A stretch of DNA of 64,000 bases from Acidimicrobiaceae bacterium (GCA_016845585.1 JAERSO010000154.1:1-64000); one strand, 5' to 3'; shown: positions 15,852 through 25,445, counted from the stretch's first letter. The notes: generated by a model from the sequence alone, not told the origin. Program-made: numbers and translations.

Positions 15852-18133
15852 TACGGCACCGTCGTGGTGGTCGTTGTCGTCGTGGTCGTTGTCGTCGTGG
15901 TGGATCCGTTCGGCACAGTGGTCGTCGTTGTAGCACCCGGAACGGTGGTTGTCGTCGTCGTGGTCGTGGTTGTTGTCGGCGGGGAACAACCATCGATGCG
16001 ACCATTGCCGTCCGCGTCGATCGGCTCGTACAGGATCGGGCACTCCGCGATGCCTTCGTCGAACTCGAAATCGCCACCTTCACAGTGATCGACCACGCCG
16101 TCTAGATCGGTGTCCATCTCAGCCTCCTCATTGCCACAGAAGCCCTCGACGACTTCGTTGTAGTCGTCTTCCTCCTGATCCGTTCGGATCCTGATGCCAC
16201 CCCTCGTGCCGTCGGGAGACTCGAACGGAATCGGCGCGAGGTCGGCGTGGTACGCAGTGTTGAACTGCCCCCAGACCATCGCAGGAATGGAACCTCCGAA
16301 GACATTGCCGAAGCCGAGCGGGCCCCGATCGACGTTGCGCATCTCGATCTGTTCGTCCGGGTTGCCGATCCACACCGCCGTGGAGAGGTAGGGCGTGTAG
16401 CCGACGAACCACGCATCGTTGAAGTCCTGCGCGGTGCCGGTCTTGCCCGCCGCGGTCTGTTCCGGGAGCCGAGCCCGGGTACCGGTGCCGGCGCGCACGT
16501 TCGCCTCGAGGATCTGGGTGACCAGGCGGGCGGACTGCGCGGAGATCGCTCGCTCCGGGTCAGGCGCGTTCTCCAGGAGAATGTTGCCGTCGCGGTCCTC
16601 CACTCGGAGGATGAAGACCGGATCGACTTGGAGTCCGTCGTTGGCGAAACTCGCGTACGCGGTGGCCATGTCGATCGGCGTGACGTCCTTGGGCCCGAGC
16701 GGCATCGAGATCGGGAGATCGGAGAGGTCGGTGGTGATGCCGAGCGCTCGCGCCGTGTCCGCGACGTTCGACAAACCGACGATCAGGCCGAGGCGGACGA
16801 ACGCGCAGTTCGAGGAGGACATCGTCTGGGCTCGGATCGACTTCACCGATCCCCCCGGACCACCGAAGTTGTTCGCGCGATAGGGGTTCGGAAAGCCGCC
16901 GGGATTGTTGAACTCACACGTGCCGATCCCGTTGAGCAGGTCGCCGGGCACGAACCCCTTCTCCATTGCCGCAGCGATGACGAACGGCTTGAACGCGGAG
17001 CCGGTCGGGCGACCCTTCTGGGTGGCGATGTTGAACTCGTACTCACCGGGGCCGGTGCCGAACCCTGGACCTCCGATCAACGCTCGAACGTGCCCGGTGC
17101 CCGGCTCGACACTCGCGAGCGCAATGGCGAACTCCCGCTCGTCGTCCGGCGTGAGGTCTTCGACGGCCTGTTCGGCATGCGCCTGAGCGATGGGGTCGTA
17201 CGTCGTGAAGACACGCAGGCCGCCACCGAACAGGGCTTCGGAGCGCTCGCTCTGTGTTGCACCGAGTCGGGGATCGGCGAGGAGTTGCCGACGGACCTCT
17301 TCGATGAAGTAGCCGGTGGGCTCCCACTCGGCCGGCACGAAACGGGTCGCGGGCAGGGGCCGATCGATGTAGAACTCGTACTGCGGCTCGGTGATGTGTC
17401 CGGTGTCGAACAGTCGTCGTAGTGCGACCTCGCGGCGTTCTTTGGCGTTCTCGGGGAAGTTGGTCGGGTCGTAGAGAGTCGGGTTGGAGATGAGGCCGGC
17501 GAGCATCGCCGACTGGTGCCAGTTCAGCTCGTTGGGACCGACGCCGAAGTAGATCTCCGCCGCGGCGCGGACTCCATACGCGCCACTGCCGAAGTACACG
17601 GTGTTGAGGTACGCCTCGAGGATCTCTTCTTTGGTCAGCTGGTTCTCCAGACGCCAGGCGAGGGCGGCCTCCGGGATCTTGCGATCGATGTCGATCGCGT
17701 TGCCGATCACCCCGTTCTTGATCAGCTGCTGCGTGATGGTCGAGCCGCCCTGTTCGATCCCACCGGCGTTGACGTTCTCGACGAAAGCTCGACCGATGGC
17801 CTTGGCGTCCACCCCGTTGTGGCCCCAGAAGCCTTCGTCTTCGACGACCAGGACAGCGGTGATCAGGTATTCGCTGATGTCGTCGAGTTCGACCAGCGCA
17901 CGGTTCTCGACGTCGTACAGGACGTCGAACTCGTCGCCGTTGCGGTCATACACGATCGAGCGGAGCGCCAGTTCGTCGAGATTGATCTCCGCGGTCGTGC
18001 TCTCGTTGGCTTTGACGATCTCGACGAACCTGGGCGCGAGCGCGGCAATCGAGAACGCAACCGCGACGCCGCCACCGATGAGGATCGCCCCAAGCCGGAC
18101 CAGACGCAGCAAGCTCTGGAAGATGCTCCGCAC
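15851..18133 (-). CDS. Class A penicillin-binding protein with Ca-loop and poly-Thr tail
   Basis: 760 residues. N-terminal membrane anchor (LVRLGAILIGGGVAVAFSIAAL). A GT51 glycosyltransferase follows with catalytic Glu in VEDEGFWGHNG (about residue 99), STITQQLIKN and EILEAYLNTVYFGSGAYGV. The transpeptidase has SxxK in TGSAFKPF (Ser about 379), SxN in SSSNC and KTGT (about 562). It polymerises and cross-links peptidoglycan outside the membrane. Unusual C-terminus: two Asp-rich loops (DTDLDGVVDHC at about 673, DADGNGRIDGC at about 703) resembling calcium-binding EF-hand/thrombospondin-3 loops, then about 45 residues that are mostly Thr. Poly-Thr tails on wall proteins are common in Acidimicrobiia and may be glycosylated. 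Confidence 0.93.
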   Translation of the reverse strand: MRSIFQSLLRLVRLGAILIGGGVAVAFSIAALAPRFVEIVKANESTTAEINLDELALRSIVYDRNGDEFDVLYDVENRALVELDDISEYLITAVLVVEDEGFWGHNGVDAKAIGRAFVENVNAGGIEQGGSTITQQLIKNGVIGNAIDIDRKIPEAALAWRLENQLTKEEILEAYLNTVYFGSGAYGVRAAAEIYFGVGPNELNWHQSAMLAGLISNPTLYDPTNFPENAKERREVALRRLFDTGHITEPQYEFYIDRPLPATRFVPAEWEPTGYFIEEVRRQLLADPRLGATQSERSEALFGGGLRVFTTYDPIAQAHAEQAVEDLTPDDEREFAIALASVEPGTGHVRALIGGPGFGTGPGEYEFNIATQKGRPTGSAFKPFVIAAAMEKGFVPGDLLNGIGTCEFNNPGGFPNPYRANNFGGPGGSVKSIRAQTMSSSNCAFVRLGLIVGLSNVADTARALGITTDLSDLPISMPLGPKDVTPIDMATAYASFANDGLQVDPVFILRVEDRDGNILLENAPDPERAISAQSARLVTQILEANVRAGTGTRARLPEQTAAGKTGTAQDFNDAWFVGYTPYLSTAVWIGNPDEQIEMRNVDRGPLGFGNVFGGSIPAMVWGQFNTAYHADLAPIPFESPDGTRGGIRIRTDQEEDDYNEVVEGFCGNEEAEMDTDLDGVVDHCEGGDFEFDEGIAECPILYEPIDADGNGRIDGCSPPTTTTTTTTTTTVPGATTTTTVPNGSTTTTTTTTTTTTTTVP
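15854..15985 (-). repeat. ACN-codon (poly-Thr) low-complexity repeat
   Basis: The last codons of the PBP are runs of 5 to 14 Thr codons broken by VPGA, VPNGS and VP. The codons mix ACG, ACA, ACC and ACT rather than one pure unit, which points to selection for Thr at protein level. Read in frame, it is a triplet-repeat tract prone to length change. Confidence 0.8.
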
Positions 18134-18203
18134 GTAGCAAAGTTACCCGCCGATCGGCGCTTCGGCTGAGCGCCTCTCCCCCAGGGCATGGCACCATGCA
18201 CCG

Positions 18204-19064
18204 GTGACACGTATCGGAATCGTCGGCGGCGGGATGGCAGCCGCAATGCACGCCGAGGCGGCGCTGGCCTGTCGAGCGACGACGCTCGTCGGGGTCGGCG
18301 GACGCCGAGGTACGGGCACTGCGTTGAGCGAGGCCGCCGGGGTGCCCGTTCTCGAACTCGAAACGATGGTCGAAGCCAGCGATGCGCTCGTCATCGCCAC
18401 CCCGCCCGCAGCGGTCTCCGACGTCGTTGAAGTCGTCGCCGACCGTGTCGCCGCTCTCCTCGTCGAATCTCCGGTTCCGCCCGCGCTCCCCTCCCCGGGC
18501 ACACCGACCATGATCGGGGCAAACCTCCTGCATGCTGCGTTCGTACGGAAGGGCCTGACGGAGATCGGTCGGATGAACCCACACCATCTGCAGCTCCGGT
18601 GCACCATGCCGCGCCCGGTATGGGGAAGCCATGCCGGAGATGGCTATGGCGGACCACTCTTCGATCCGGGGGCCAGACTCCTCTCCCTGTTGCTGGCCGC
18701 CGCCGGTTCGAGCGTCGTCAGCGCCGACCTCGACCGCTCCCGACCGAATGCCACGTCGCTCGACCTGCACCTGAATGACGGACGCACTGTCGGAATGCGG
18801 TCGACCTGGCTCGATGGCTCGGCCACCGTCGAGCTCGAGGCGGCCGACGCCACGGGCGTCGTCCAGATCTCGATGTTCCCGACCCCGAGCGTGGAGGTCA
18901 ACGGGCAGCCGTCGGAACGTGACACCGACCCGCCTGTTGTCGCTCTCGGGTTCGTCAACCAGATCGAGCGGCTGGCGCGAGTGGCGCAAGGCGAAGCGGA
19001 ACCCTGGCTGCCCTTGTCATCTGGACAGGGGATCAGATCGCTGCTCGACGAAGTCTCCGACTGA
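18204..19064 (+). CDS. Gfo/Idh/MocA-like oxidoreductase
   Basis: 286 residues from GTG 18204. The N-terminal Rossmann fold has GIVGGGMAAAMHAEA (residues 5-19), the strand-2 end VGVGGRRG and the acidic ASDALVIATPPAA segment. The C-terminal beta-sheet half (LDLHLNDGRTVGMRSTWLDGSATVELEAADATG) resembles the substrate domain of Gfo/Idh/MocA dehydrogenases, though shorter than usual (about 330-370). The usual EKP catalytic Lys is replaced by VESPV, so it may be non-catalytic or use a different residue. Divergent from the PBP gene. Confidence 0.6.
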   Translation: MTRIGIVGGGMAAAMHAEAALACRATTLVGVGGRRGTGTALSEAAGVPVLELETMVEASDALVIATPPAAVSDVVEVVADRVAALLVESPVPPALPSPGTPTMIGANLLHAAFVRKGLTEIGRMNPHHLQLRCTMPRPVWGSHAGDGYGGPLFDPGARLLSLLLAAAGSSVVSADLDRSRPNATSLDLHLNDGRTVGMRSTWLDGSATVELEAADATGVVQISMFPTPSVEVNGQPSERDTDPPVVALGFVNQIERLARVAQGEAEPWLPLSSGQGIRSLLDEVSD

Positions 19065-19078
19065 CCGACCACATGGGC

Positions 19079-20866
19079 TCAGAGGCCCACCATTTCGCGC
19101 CGACCGAGCGTCACCAGACGACGATCGATCGTCAGGAACTCGACCACCGGGTCGAGCGGCGCATCGGTCGGATCATCGAATGCGAGTCCGACGCGCGTCT
19201 CCCCGGGGAGGCCGGGCGCGACATGAGCGACGTGGACGAGCGTCGAGACGTTTCGCCACGAACCCTCGGCATCGGGGATGCGAAAGGCCACCGTCGTCAC
19301 GAGGCCGAGTTCTGGCGCATCGAAGGTCTCCACGGGTAGTACGACCCCCGCACCCCCGAACGAGAGATCGAACAGAACACCCTCGGTTTCCTGGAGCAGA
19401 CACGTGACGAGTCCCAGCCGGATGCGGTGGTTGGCACGCCGTTGCCGCCGGGCGAGCACATCGAACAGGACCTCGAAGGCAACACCGAGAAACCCGGCAG
19501 TCACGACGAGTGAGATGGCGGCCGTCTCCGCCGGCAGACGGTTGGACCAATCACGCCACACCGAGAGCGCGGTGACGGCCTCGGCCCCTGCCAGCACCAG
19601 GACGATCAGGCCGAGGAGCCGGAGGTTCCCACGCCACTCCGCTCGGGGTCCACGGAAGATGGAGAGATCGGCACTCAGGGTCCTCAGATCGGAACGCAGC
19701 ACGGCGAGGGGACGCAATCGGCCACGGCCGAGAAGAAGGTGTGCGGTCCACCGGAGGAGATAGGCGGGCACCGCCATCATGACGAGGCCGTTCAGCGAAC
19801 CGCTGAGCGGCTGCTGACCGAACACCAGCACCAGTACCGCCGCCGCGACCAACATCAGCCGTTGGACCGCGGCCAGCGGTCCGGCCCACACGACTCGATG
19901 TGACCATCGAGCGGGGCGTGCGAGCGACCCGATCGCTCCCCCGATCGCGGCTCGGGCCTGCGCCTGCAACCGCTGATGACGGCGGGCGAGACTCTCACCG
20001 AGATTGCCAGGCCCCCTGACTCTGGCCAGCGTCACCGGCACACACGTGACGTGATACCCGGCCTCCTGCATGACGATGCCGATCTGAACGTCGGGCATGT
20101 CTTCACCGGAAGCTGCCTCCGAGCGGATGAAGGCCTCGGTGCGAACGAGCACGGGTTCAAACCCGAACCACGGAATCGACCCCCGACTCGCGAGCGATGG
20201 ACGAACGACCTGCTGTTCGAAGGGAGACAACGACCAGCGGCCGTTGACGTCGTGATCGAAGGACACCGGATCGGCCTCCTCGATGCCCACCTGCACCACA
20301 CCGACGTCGGGGGCGGCACAGACGGGGGCACACATGGTGACGAGGTCGGGCAGCGGAATGTCTCCGCCGCTGAGTCGCAGCACCCACTCGGTGGGTGCCG
20401 CCGCTATCGCACGCGCAGCGGTGATCGAGGGGTCCATCACCGTCGCTCCGAAACGCTCGGCCACCGATCGCAGCCAGCGCGAGTCATCCGCGCCGACAAT
20501 GGTGACGTGGTGCGACCCCTCGAGTCGGGCGACCGAGACGAGAGTGGTCCTCAACTCCTCGATCGATGCGCCGTGCGCGTCGATCACCACCGTGAGATCA
20601 GGAGGCACGGCATGGGGCGCGTCGATCGCCGTCACCGGTGTGGGGCGAGCAGCTCGGACTCGAAGCGCGAACACGATGACGCCGAGCACCTCAGCCCCCA
20701 ACAGCACCGAGGCGGCGACTGGATGGACACCGGTCAGAGTCGCGAGGACGCGCCAGACCAGATAGCAGGCCCCCCACGACACGGCGACGAGCGCGACCAC
20801 GCGAACGAGGCTCTCACGAGTGGGGTTGGGGCGAACGAAAGGGTCCGCGGGCGAGTCCGTTGCCAT
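19079..20866 (-). CDS. Degenerate family-2 glycosyltransferase with PilZ domain (BcsA-like)
   Basis: 595 residues from ATG 20866. Two N-terminal transmembrane helices, then a GT2-like domain whose signature residues are eroded: DAHG, GADDS, LSGGD in place of DxD, MPDVQ in place of TED, and RRHQRLQAQAR in place of QxxRW. Four or more further helices follow (about 325-472). The C-terminus (about 478-575) is a PilZ domain with an R-x3-R type basic start (RRANHRIRLG) and DLSFGG, the D-x-S-x2-G motif that contacts cyclic di-GMP. The layout is that of bacterial cellulose synthase, but catalysis is doubtful. It may be a c-di-GMP-responsive membrane regulator or a divergent polymerase. Confidence 0.75.
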   Translation of the reverse strand: MATDSPADPFVRPNPTRESLVRVVALVAVSWGACYLVWRVLATLTGVHPVAASVLLGAEVLGVIVFALRVRAARPTPVTAIDAPHAVPPDLTVVIDAHGASIEELRTTLVSVARLEGSHHVTIVGADDSRWLRSVAERFGATVMDPSITAARAIAAAPTEWVLRLSGGDIPLPDLVTMCAPVCAAPDVGVVQVGIEEADPVSFDHDVNGRWSLSPFEQQVVRPSLASRGSIPWFGFEPVLVRTEAFIRSEAASGEDMPDVQIGIVMQEAGYHVTCVPVTLARVRGPGNLGESLARRHQRLQAQARAAIGGAIGSLARPARWSHRVVWAGPLAAVQRLMLVAAAVLVLVFGQQPLSGSLNGLVMMAVPAYLLRWTAHLLLGRGRLRPLAVLRSDLRTLSADLSIFRGPRAEWRGNLRLLGLIVLVLAGAEAVTALSVWRDWSNRLPAETAAISLVVTAGFLGVAFEVLFDVLARRQRRANHRIRLGLVTCLLQETEGVLFDLSFGGAGVVLPVETFDAPELGLVTTVAFRIPDAEGSWRNVSTLVHVAHVAPGLPGETRVGLAFDDPTDAPLDPVVEFLTIDRRLVTLGRREMVGL

Positions 20867-21043
20867 TCCACTGCCGTTCCGTCGAAACTCTGCCCACTCC
20901 GATCGGGTCGCCCGGGTTGATATTGAGGATGCGCCGTGACCATGCTGCCGATCGTCCCGGCGAGCCCTCTGGTTGTGACCGCGTTTTTGCCGATCGGCGT
21001 TCTTTTGCCAGACTCGCCCGATGCCGAACCCGAGTCTCGTCCG

Positions 21044-22855
21044 ATGACCGAACTCCATGCCGCAACCGCCCCGACCGACTGCACCGTGGTCGTGGTCAAT
21101 GTCGGCCTCGGTGACTCGGTGCGAGCGGGAGCCACGGTCGCGGTCGTCGAGATGATGAAGATCGAACACCTCGTCACTGCTCCGGTGGATGGGACGGTCG
21201 CGTCGATCGCCGTGGAGCCGGGGCAGATCCTCAGCGGCGGACAGATCGTGCTGGAAGTCGCAGCCGGTGACGTTGCCGCGGAGGAGCCCGATACCGACCC
21301 GCAACGCGATGGCGCTGAACGCGGCGATCTCCGAGAACTCGGGGAGCGGAGAGCACTGCTTCGCGACGACGCTCGCCCGGAAGCAGTCGCCAAGATCCAC
21401 TCGCGCGGCCGCCGCACCGCTCGTGAAAACGTCGACGATCTCGTCGACGCAGGAAGCTTCGACGAGTACGGCCGATTCATGTTTGCCGCCCAGCGGAAGC
21501 GACGCGAGCTCGACGACCTGATCGCGAACACTCCCGCCGACGGCATCGTCGGCGGCATCGCCCGGGTCAACGGCGAACTCTTCGATGACGCCACATGTGC
21601 GGTGATGTCCTACGACTACACCGTCCTCGCGGGCACGCAGGGCTTTCGAGGCCACGAGAAGAAGGATCGCCTTCTGGAGATCGTGGACCGACTCGGCTGT
21701 CCACTCGTGCTCTTCGCCGAGGGTGGCGGCGGCCGGCCGGGGGACACCGACCAGCCATGGATCGCCGGCCTCCACAACATGTCGTTCGCATGGATGGCAC
21801 GCCTCAGCGGAAATGCGCCATCGGTGGCCATCGTCTCGGGCCGCTGCTTCGCCGGCAACGCGGCCCTCGCTGCGGTCGCCGACGTGATCATCGCCACCGA
21901 AGACGCCAACCTCGGCATGGCCGGCCCTGCCATGATCGAGGGCGGAGGTCTGGGGTCATTCACCCCTGAGGACATCGGGCCGGTCGATGTCCAGACCGAG
22001 AACGGCGTGATCGACATCCTCGTTCCCGACGATGCTGCCGCGGTCGTCGCCGCCAAGCGGTACCTCTCGTACTTCCAGGGCGCACTCGACACATGGGAGA
22101 GCCACGACCAGCTGGCCATGCGCGAGGTCGTGCCGGAAAACCGCAAGCGGATCTACGACGTGCGTCGAGCCATCGAGCTCGTGAGCGACGTCGACACCGT
22201 CACCGAACTCCGCCCGTCGTTCGGCCGCTCGATCATCACCGCCCTCGCCCGAATCGAGGGCCGGCCCGTTGGGATCATCGCCAATGATCCCGGACACCTG
22301 GGTGGGGCGATCGACAGCGACAGCTCCGACAAGGCCGCTCGTTTCATGCAGCTGTGCGACGCTCACGGGATCCCGATCATCTCGCTGTGTGACACACCGG
22401 GATTCATGGTCGGGCCGGAGGCCGAGAAGACCGCCCAAGTACGCCACTTCGGACGGATGTTCGTGGTCGGTGCCAGCCTCGAAGTCCCGCTGATCTGCAT
22501 CATCCTGCGCAAGGCGGTCGGGCTGGGCGCGCAGGCGATGGCGGCAGGGTCATTCCACGCCACGCTGCTCACCGCCGCATGGCCGACCGGCGAGCTGAGC
22601 GGCATGGGCATCGAAGGCGCGGTCACCCTCGGCGCGCGGCGCCAACTCGAAGCGGTCGAGGACCCCGAAGAACGCCAGGCGCTCTACGAGGAGAAGGTGG
22701 CGGCGATGTACGAGTTCTCCAAGGCCATGAACGGTGCCGGCCACGGCGAGATCGATGACGTGATCGATCCGGCCGAGACTCGGGCCCGGATCGCGAACCT
22801 GCTGCGGGCATCGCCGCCCACCCCGCGCCGGCGGGTGATGGTCGACACCTGGTAG
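21044..22855 (+). CDS. Acyl-CoA carboxylase: biotin domain fused to carboxyltransferase
   Basis: 603 residues from ATG 21044. Residues 10-75 form a biotinyl domain with EMMKIEH (biotinylated Lys39). After a charged linker, the rest is a complete carboxyltransferase of the PccB/MmdA class: SRGRRTARENVDDLVDAGSF, SYDYTVLAGTQG, GRCFAGNAALAA, GPAMIEGGGLG, PVGIIANDPGHLGGAID, and SLCDTPGFMVGPEAE. The N-terminal half covers the acyl-CoA side and the C-terminal half the carboxybiotin side. It would transfer carboxylate to acetyl- or propionyl-CoA. The biotin carboxylase subunit is not in the window. The biotin domain at the N-terminus of the transferase, rather than on the carboxylase, is unusual. Confidence 0.88.
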   Translation: MTELHAATAPTDCTVVVVNVGLGDSVRAGATVAVVEMMKIEHLVTAPVDGTVASIAVEPGQILSGGQIVLEVAAGDVAAEEPDTDPQRDGAERGDLRELGERRALLRDDARPEAVAKIHSRGRRTARENVDDLVDAGSFDEYGRFMFAAQRKRRELDDLIANTPADGIVGGIARVNGELFDDATCAVMSYDYTVLAGTQGFRGHEKKDRLLEIVDRLGCPLVLFAEGGGGRPGDTDQPWIAGLHNMSFAWMARLSGNAPSVAIVSGRCFAGNAALAAVADVIIATEDANLGMAGPAMIEGGGLGSFTPEDIGPVDVQTENGVIDILVPDDAAAVVAAKRYLSYFQGALDTWESHDQLAMREVVPENRKRIYDVRRAIELVSDVDTVTELRPSFGRSIITALARIEGRPVGIIANDPGHLGGAIDSDSSDKAARFMQLCDAHGIPIISLCDTPGFMVGPEAEKTAQVRHFGRMFVVGASLEVPLICIILRKAVGLGAQAMAAGSFHATLLTAAWPTGELSGMGIEGAVTLGARRQLEAVEDPEERQALYEEKVAAMYEFSKAMNGAGHGEIDDVIDPAETRARIANLLRASPPTPRRRVMVDTW

Positions 22856-22856
22856 T

Positions 22857-23852
22857 TCAGCCGCGCCGACGGCGGCGCCCACCTCGCGAGGTCCCTCCGG
22901 CCGGCCTCTCGGTCGCCGCTTCGAGCTCGACCTCCGGCACGTCGATGGTGCCGTCGATTACGCCGCGGATCGCACGGATGTGCTCGGGCGTGTTGCCGCA
23001 ACATCCGCCGATGATGGAGATTCCCGCCTCTCGCATGCGGTGAGCGTGAGCGGCCATCACATCGGGCGTGCCGCTGTAGACGAGCTCGGTGCCATGCCAC
23101 TGCGGAACACCGGCGTTGGCCTTCGAGATGACCAGCACGTGGGGCGCCGCATCTCGGATCTCGGCGACGGCCGCCTCGGTGTCGGCCAGGTTGTTGCCAC
23201 AGTTCGCACCAATGGCGACCACGCCGAGATCGGCGAGTCGCTTGCCGGCGTCGGTGCCGGTCACTCCCATCATGGTGCGCCCGGCGGTGTCGAAGCTGAG
23301 CGTCACACAGATCGGAAGAGACGAACGGGACCGCGCACCGGTGACGGCGGCCTCGGCTTCCTCCAGCGAACTCATCGTCTCGATCCAGAGGACATCGGCG
23401 CCGCCCTCGGTCAGCCCCTGGGCCTGCTCGGCGAAGGCCGCGACGGCATCAGCGGGTTCGAGCTCGCCGAGCGGCACCAGAAGCTTGCCCGTGGGGCCCA
23501 TGCTTCCGCCCACGATGATTCGCCTCTCCGCGGCGTCGGCGACGGTGCGGGCGTGGCGGGCGGCCTCCCGATTGATCTCGATCACGCGGTCCTGCAGGTC
23601 GTGCAGCATCAGCCGATAGGCGCTGCCGCCGAAGGTGTTGGTGAGCACGATGTCGCTGCCGGCATCGACATACGCCTGATGGAGGCCGTAGACCGCATCA
23701 TGGCGTTCGAGGTTCATCCGCTCAGGGGCGTCTCCCGGTTCGAGACCGCGGGCGAAGAGCTCCGTGCCGGTGGCACCGTCGACCACAAGCGTGCCGCGCT
23801 CCGCCAGGAGCCGGTGCAGGATCGTCTCAGAATTCAGGTCGCGCGCGTCCAT
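22857..23852 (-). CDS. Homocysteine S-methyltransferase family protein
   Basis: 331 residues. TIM-barrel methyltransferase of the BHMT/MmuM/MetH-N type: VDGATGTELFARGL, SDIVLTNTFGG, GSMGPTGKLL, and the zinc site from Cys in GANCGNN and the pair in GGCCGNTPEHI. It transfers a methyl group to homocysteine; the donor may be betaine, S-methylmethionine or a corrinoid/folate. The C-terminus ends in a basic Gly/Arg tail (GGTSRGGRRRRRG), unusual for the family. The nearby dimethylglycine-dehydrogenase-type gene makes betaine a sensible donor (inference). Confidence 0.87.
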   Translation of the reverse strand: MDARDLNSETILHRLLAERGTLVVDGATGTELFARGLEPGDAPERMNLERHDAVYGLHQAYVDAGSDIVLTNTFGGSAYRLMLHDLQDRVIEINREAARHARTVADAAERRIIVGGSMGPTGKLLVPLGELEPADAVAAFAEQAQGLTEGGADVLWIETMSSLEEAEAAVTGARSRSSLPICVTLSFDTAGRTMMGVTGTDAGKRLADLGVVAIGANCGNNLADTEAAVAEIRDAAPHVLVISKANAGVPQWHGTELVYSGTPDVMAAHAHRMREAGISIIGGCCGNTPEHIRAIRGVIDGTIDVPEVELEAATERPAGGTSRGGRRRRRG

Positions 23853-23894
23853 TGTCGAAAGACTACAAATCAGCAGACGGCTAAGCCCTACGCC

Positions 23895-25445
23895 TCATGA
23901 CTCTCTGTCGCGGAGCTCCCGGCGCAGGATCTTGCCCGACGCACTCTTCGGAACAACGTCGATCGTCTCGAGCAGGCGGATCTGCTTGTAGCTCACGAGA
24001 TGCTCGCCCACGAACTCCTGGACCTCCTCGAGGGTGATCGATGCGCCGGGAGCAAGCGCTACGAACGCCTTGGGCAGTTCGCCGGCCGCCTCGTCCGGGA
24101 CCCCGATCACCGCGACGTCGGCCACCGCCGGATGGGTGATCAGCAGCGCCTCCAGCTCCGCGGGTGGCACCTGGAAGCCGTTGTACTTGATCAGCTCCTT
24201 GATCCGATCGACGATCGAATAGTGACCGGCTTCATCGAGCTCGGCCACGTCGCCGGTGTGGAGCCATCCATCGCTGTCGATCGTCTCGGCAGTGGCCTCC
24301 TCATTGTTGAGATAGCCCTTCATCACCATGGGGCCGCGGACCCAGAGCTCACCACGACCGCCGACGTCTTGATCCTCGCCGGTCTCGGGATCAACGATCC
24401 GACATTCGACGTTGGAGACGGCGACACCGCTGGTGCCGGGGCGATTGACGCCCTGCGGTGTGGCGTGGGTGACGGGGCTGAGCTCAGTCATGCCGTAGCC
24501 CTGCACGACCTGGCAGCCCACCCGTCGAGATGCCTCCTCCTGAAGTTCGGCCCCGAGCGGTGCCGCACCACAGAAGATCTGAACCAACGACGAGAGATCG
24601 TAGTCATCGACGATAGGCGCCTTCGCGAGGCCGAGGACCATCGGCGGCACGGCGAAGAAGCGGGTGACCTTCTCGTTCTGGCACAGATCGAGCGCTTCCA
24701 CCATGTCGAACCGAGGCATCGTGATGACGGTTCCGCCATTGGCGAGCACACCGTTCATGAGGACCTGCATGCCGTAGATGTGGAAGAACGGAAGCGCGGC
24801 GAGCGCAACCTCGTTCTCCCCGTAGACGATGACGTGATCCATCTGACAGACGTTGGCCACCAGGTTGCGATGGGTGAGCATGACCCCCTTCGGCAAGCCG
24901 GTCGTTCCCGACGAGTACGGCAGGACCATGACGTCCTCGGCGGGGTTCACGGGACGCTGATCGATGGGGTCACCCATGAGATCGTCGAGCGACAGCGCGC
25001 CGTCCGCGCCGCCGATCACGACGATCTCCGTCACGTCGGTGCCCTCGATGGCCTCCCGTGCGACCTCGGAGAACATCGGGATGGTGATCAGCAGCGTGGC
25101 CCCGGCGTCATTCAGCTGGAATCGAACCTCTTCGGCTCCGTAGGTGGGGTTGATGGTGGTGAGCATGGCGGCGGCCGTCGCCACTCCATGGAACACCATC
25201 GCGTATTCGGGCATGTTCGGCGCCATGATGCCGATGCATCCACCATCGCTCAGACCGCGGGCATGTATCCCGCCGGCGAGCCGCCGCACGGCATCGCGGA
25301 GTTCGGCGTACGTGTAGCTGGTGCCTCCGCCGTCGGAGATCGCCACACGATCGGGATTCCGGTCCGCATGACGAAGGATGTGCTGAGAAACCGCGACATC
25401 CGGGATGTCGACGGCGGGTAGCGGGCTGGTATGGATGATGGTCAC
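23895..25445 (-). CDS. Acyl-CoA synthetase, 4-coumarate-CoA ligase-like
   Basis: 516 residues from GTG 25445. ANL-superfamily adenylating enzyme: A3 motif PYSSGTTGLPKGVMLTHRN, FHIYGMQ, A5 QGYGMTELSPVTH, A7 GWLHTGDVAELDEAGH, A8 DRIKELIKYNGFQVPPAELEALL, and A10 Lys in PKSASGKILRREL. The motif set fits the 4CL/medium-chain acyl-CoA ligase group. It would activate an aromatic or aliphatic carboxylic acid with ATP and CoA. Substrate unknown. Confidence 0.92.
   Translation of the reverse strand: MTIIHTSPLPAVDIPDVAVSQHILRHADRNPDRVAISDGGGTSYTYAELRDAVRRLAGGIHARGLSDGGCIGIMAPNMPEYAMVFHGVATAAAMLTTINPTYGAEEVRFQLNDAGATLLITIPMFSEVAREAIEGTDVTEIVVIGGADGALSLDDLMGDPIDQRPVNPAEDVMVLPYSSGTTGLPKGVMLTHRNLVANVCQMDHVIVYGENEVALAALPFFHIYGMQVLMNGVLANGGTVITMPRFDMVEALDLCQNEKVTRFFAVPPMVLGLAKAPIVDDYDLSSLVQIFCGAAPLGAELQEEASRRVGCQVVQGYGMTELSPVTHATPQGVNRPGTSGVAVSNVECRIVDPETGEDQDVGGRGELWVRGPMVMKGYLNNEEATAETIDSDGWLHTGDVAELDEAGHYSIVDRIKELIKYNGFQVPPAELEALLITHPAVADVAVIGVPDEAAGELPKAFVALAPGASITLEEVQEFVGEHLVSYKQIRLLETIDVVPKSASGKILRRELRDRES

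Noticed and set aside
15854-15985. Repetitive tract resembling a CRISPR or microsatellite
   Set aside because: It is a poly-Thr coding tail of the PBP with mixed codons and no spaced repeat-spacer pattern.
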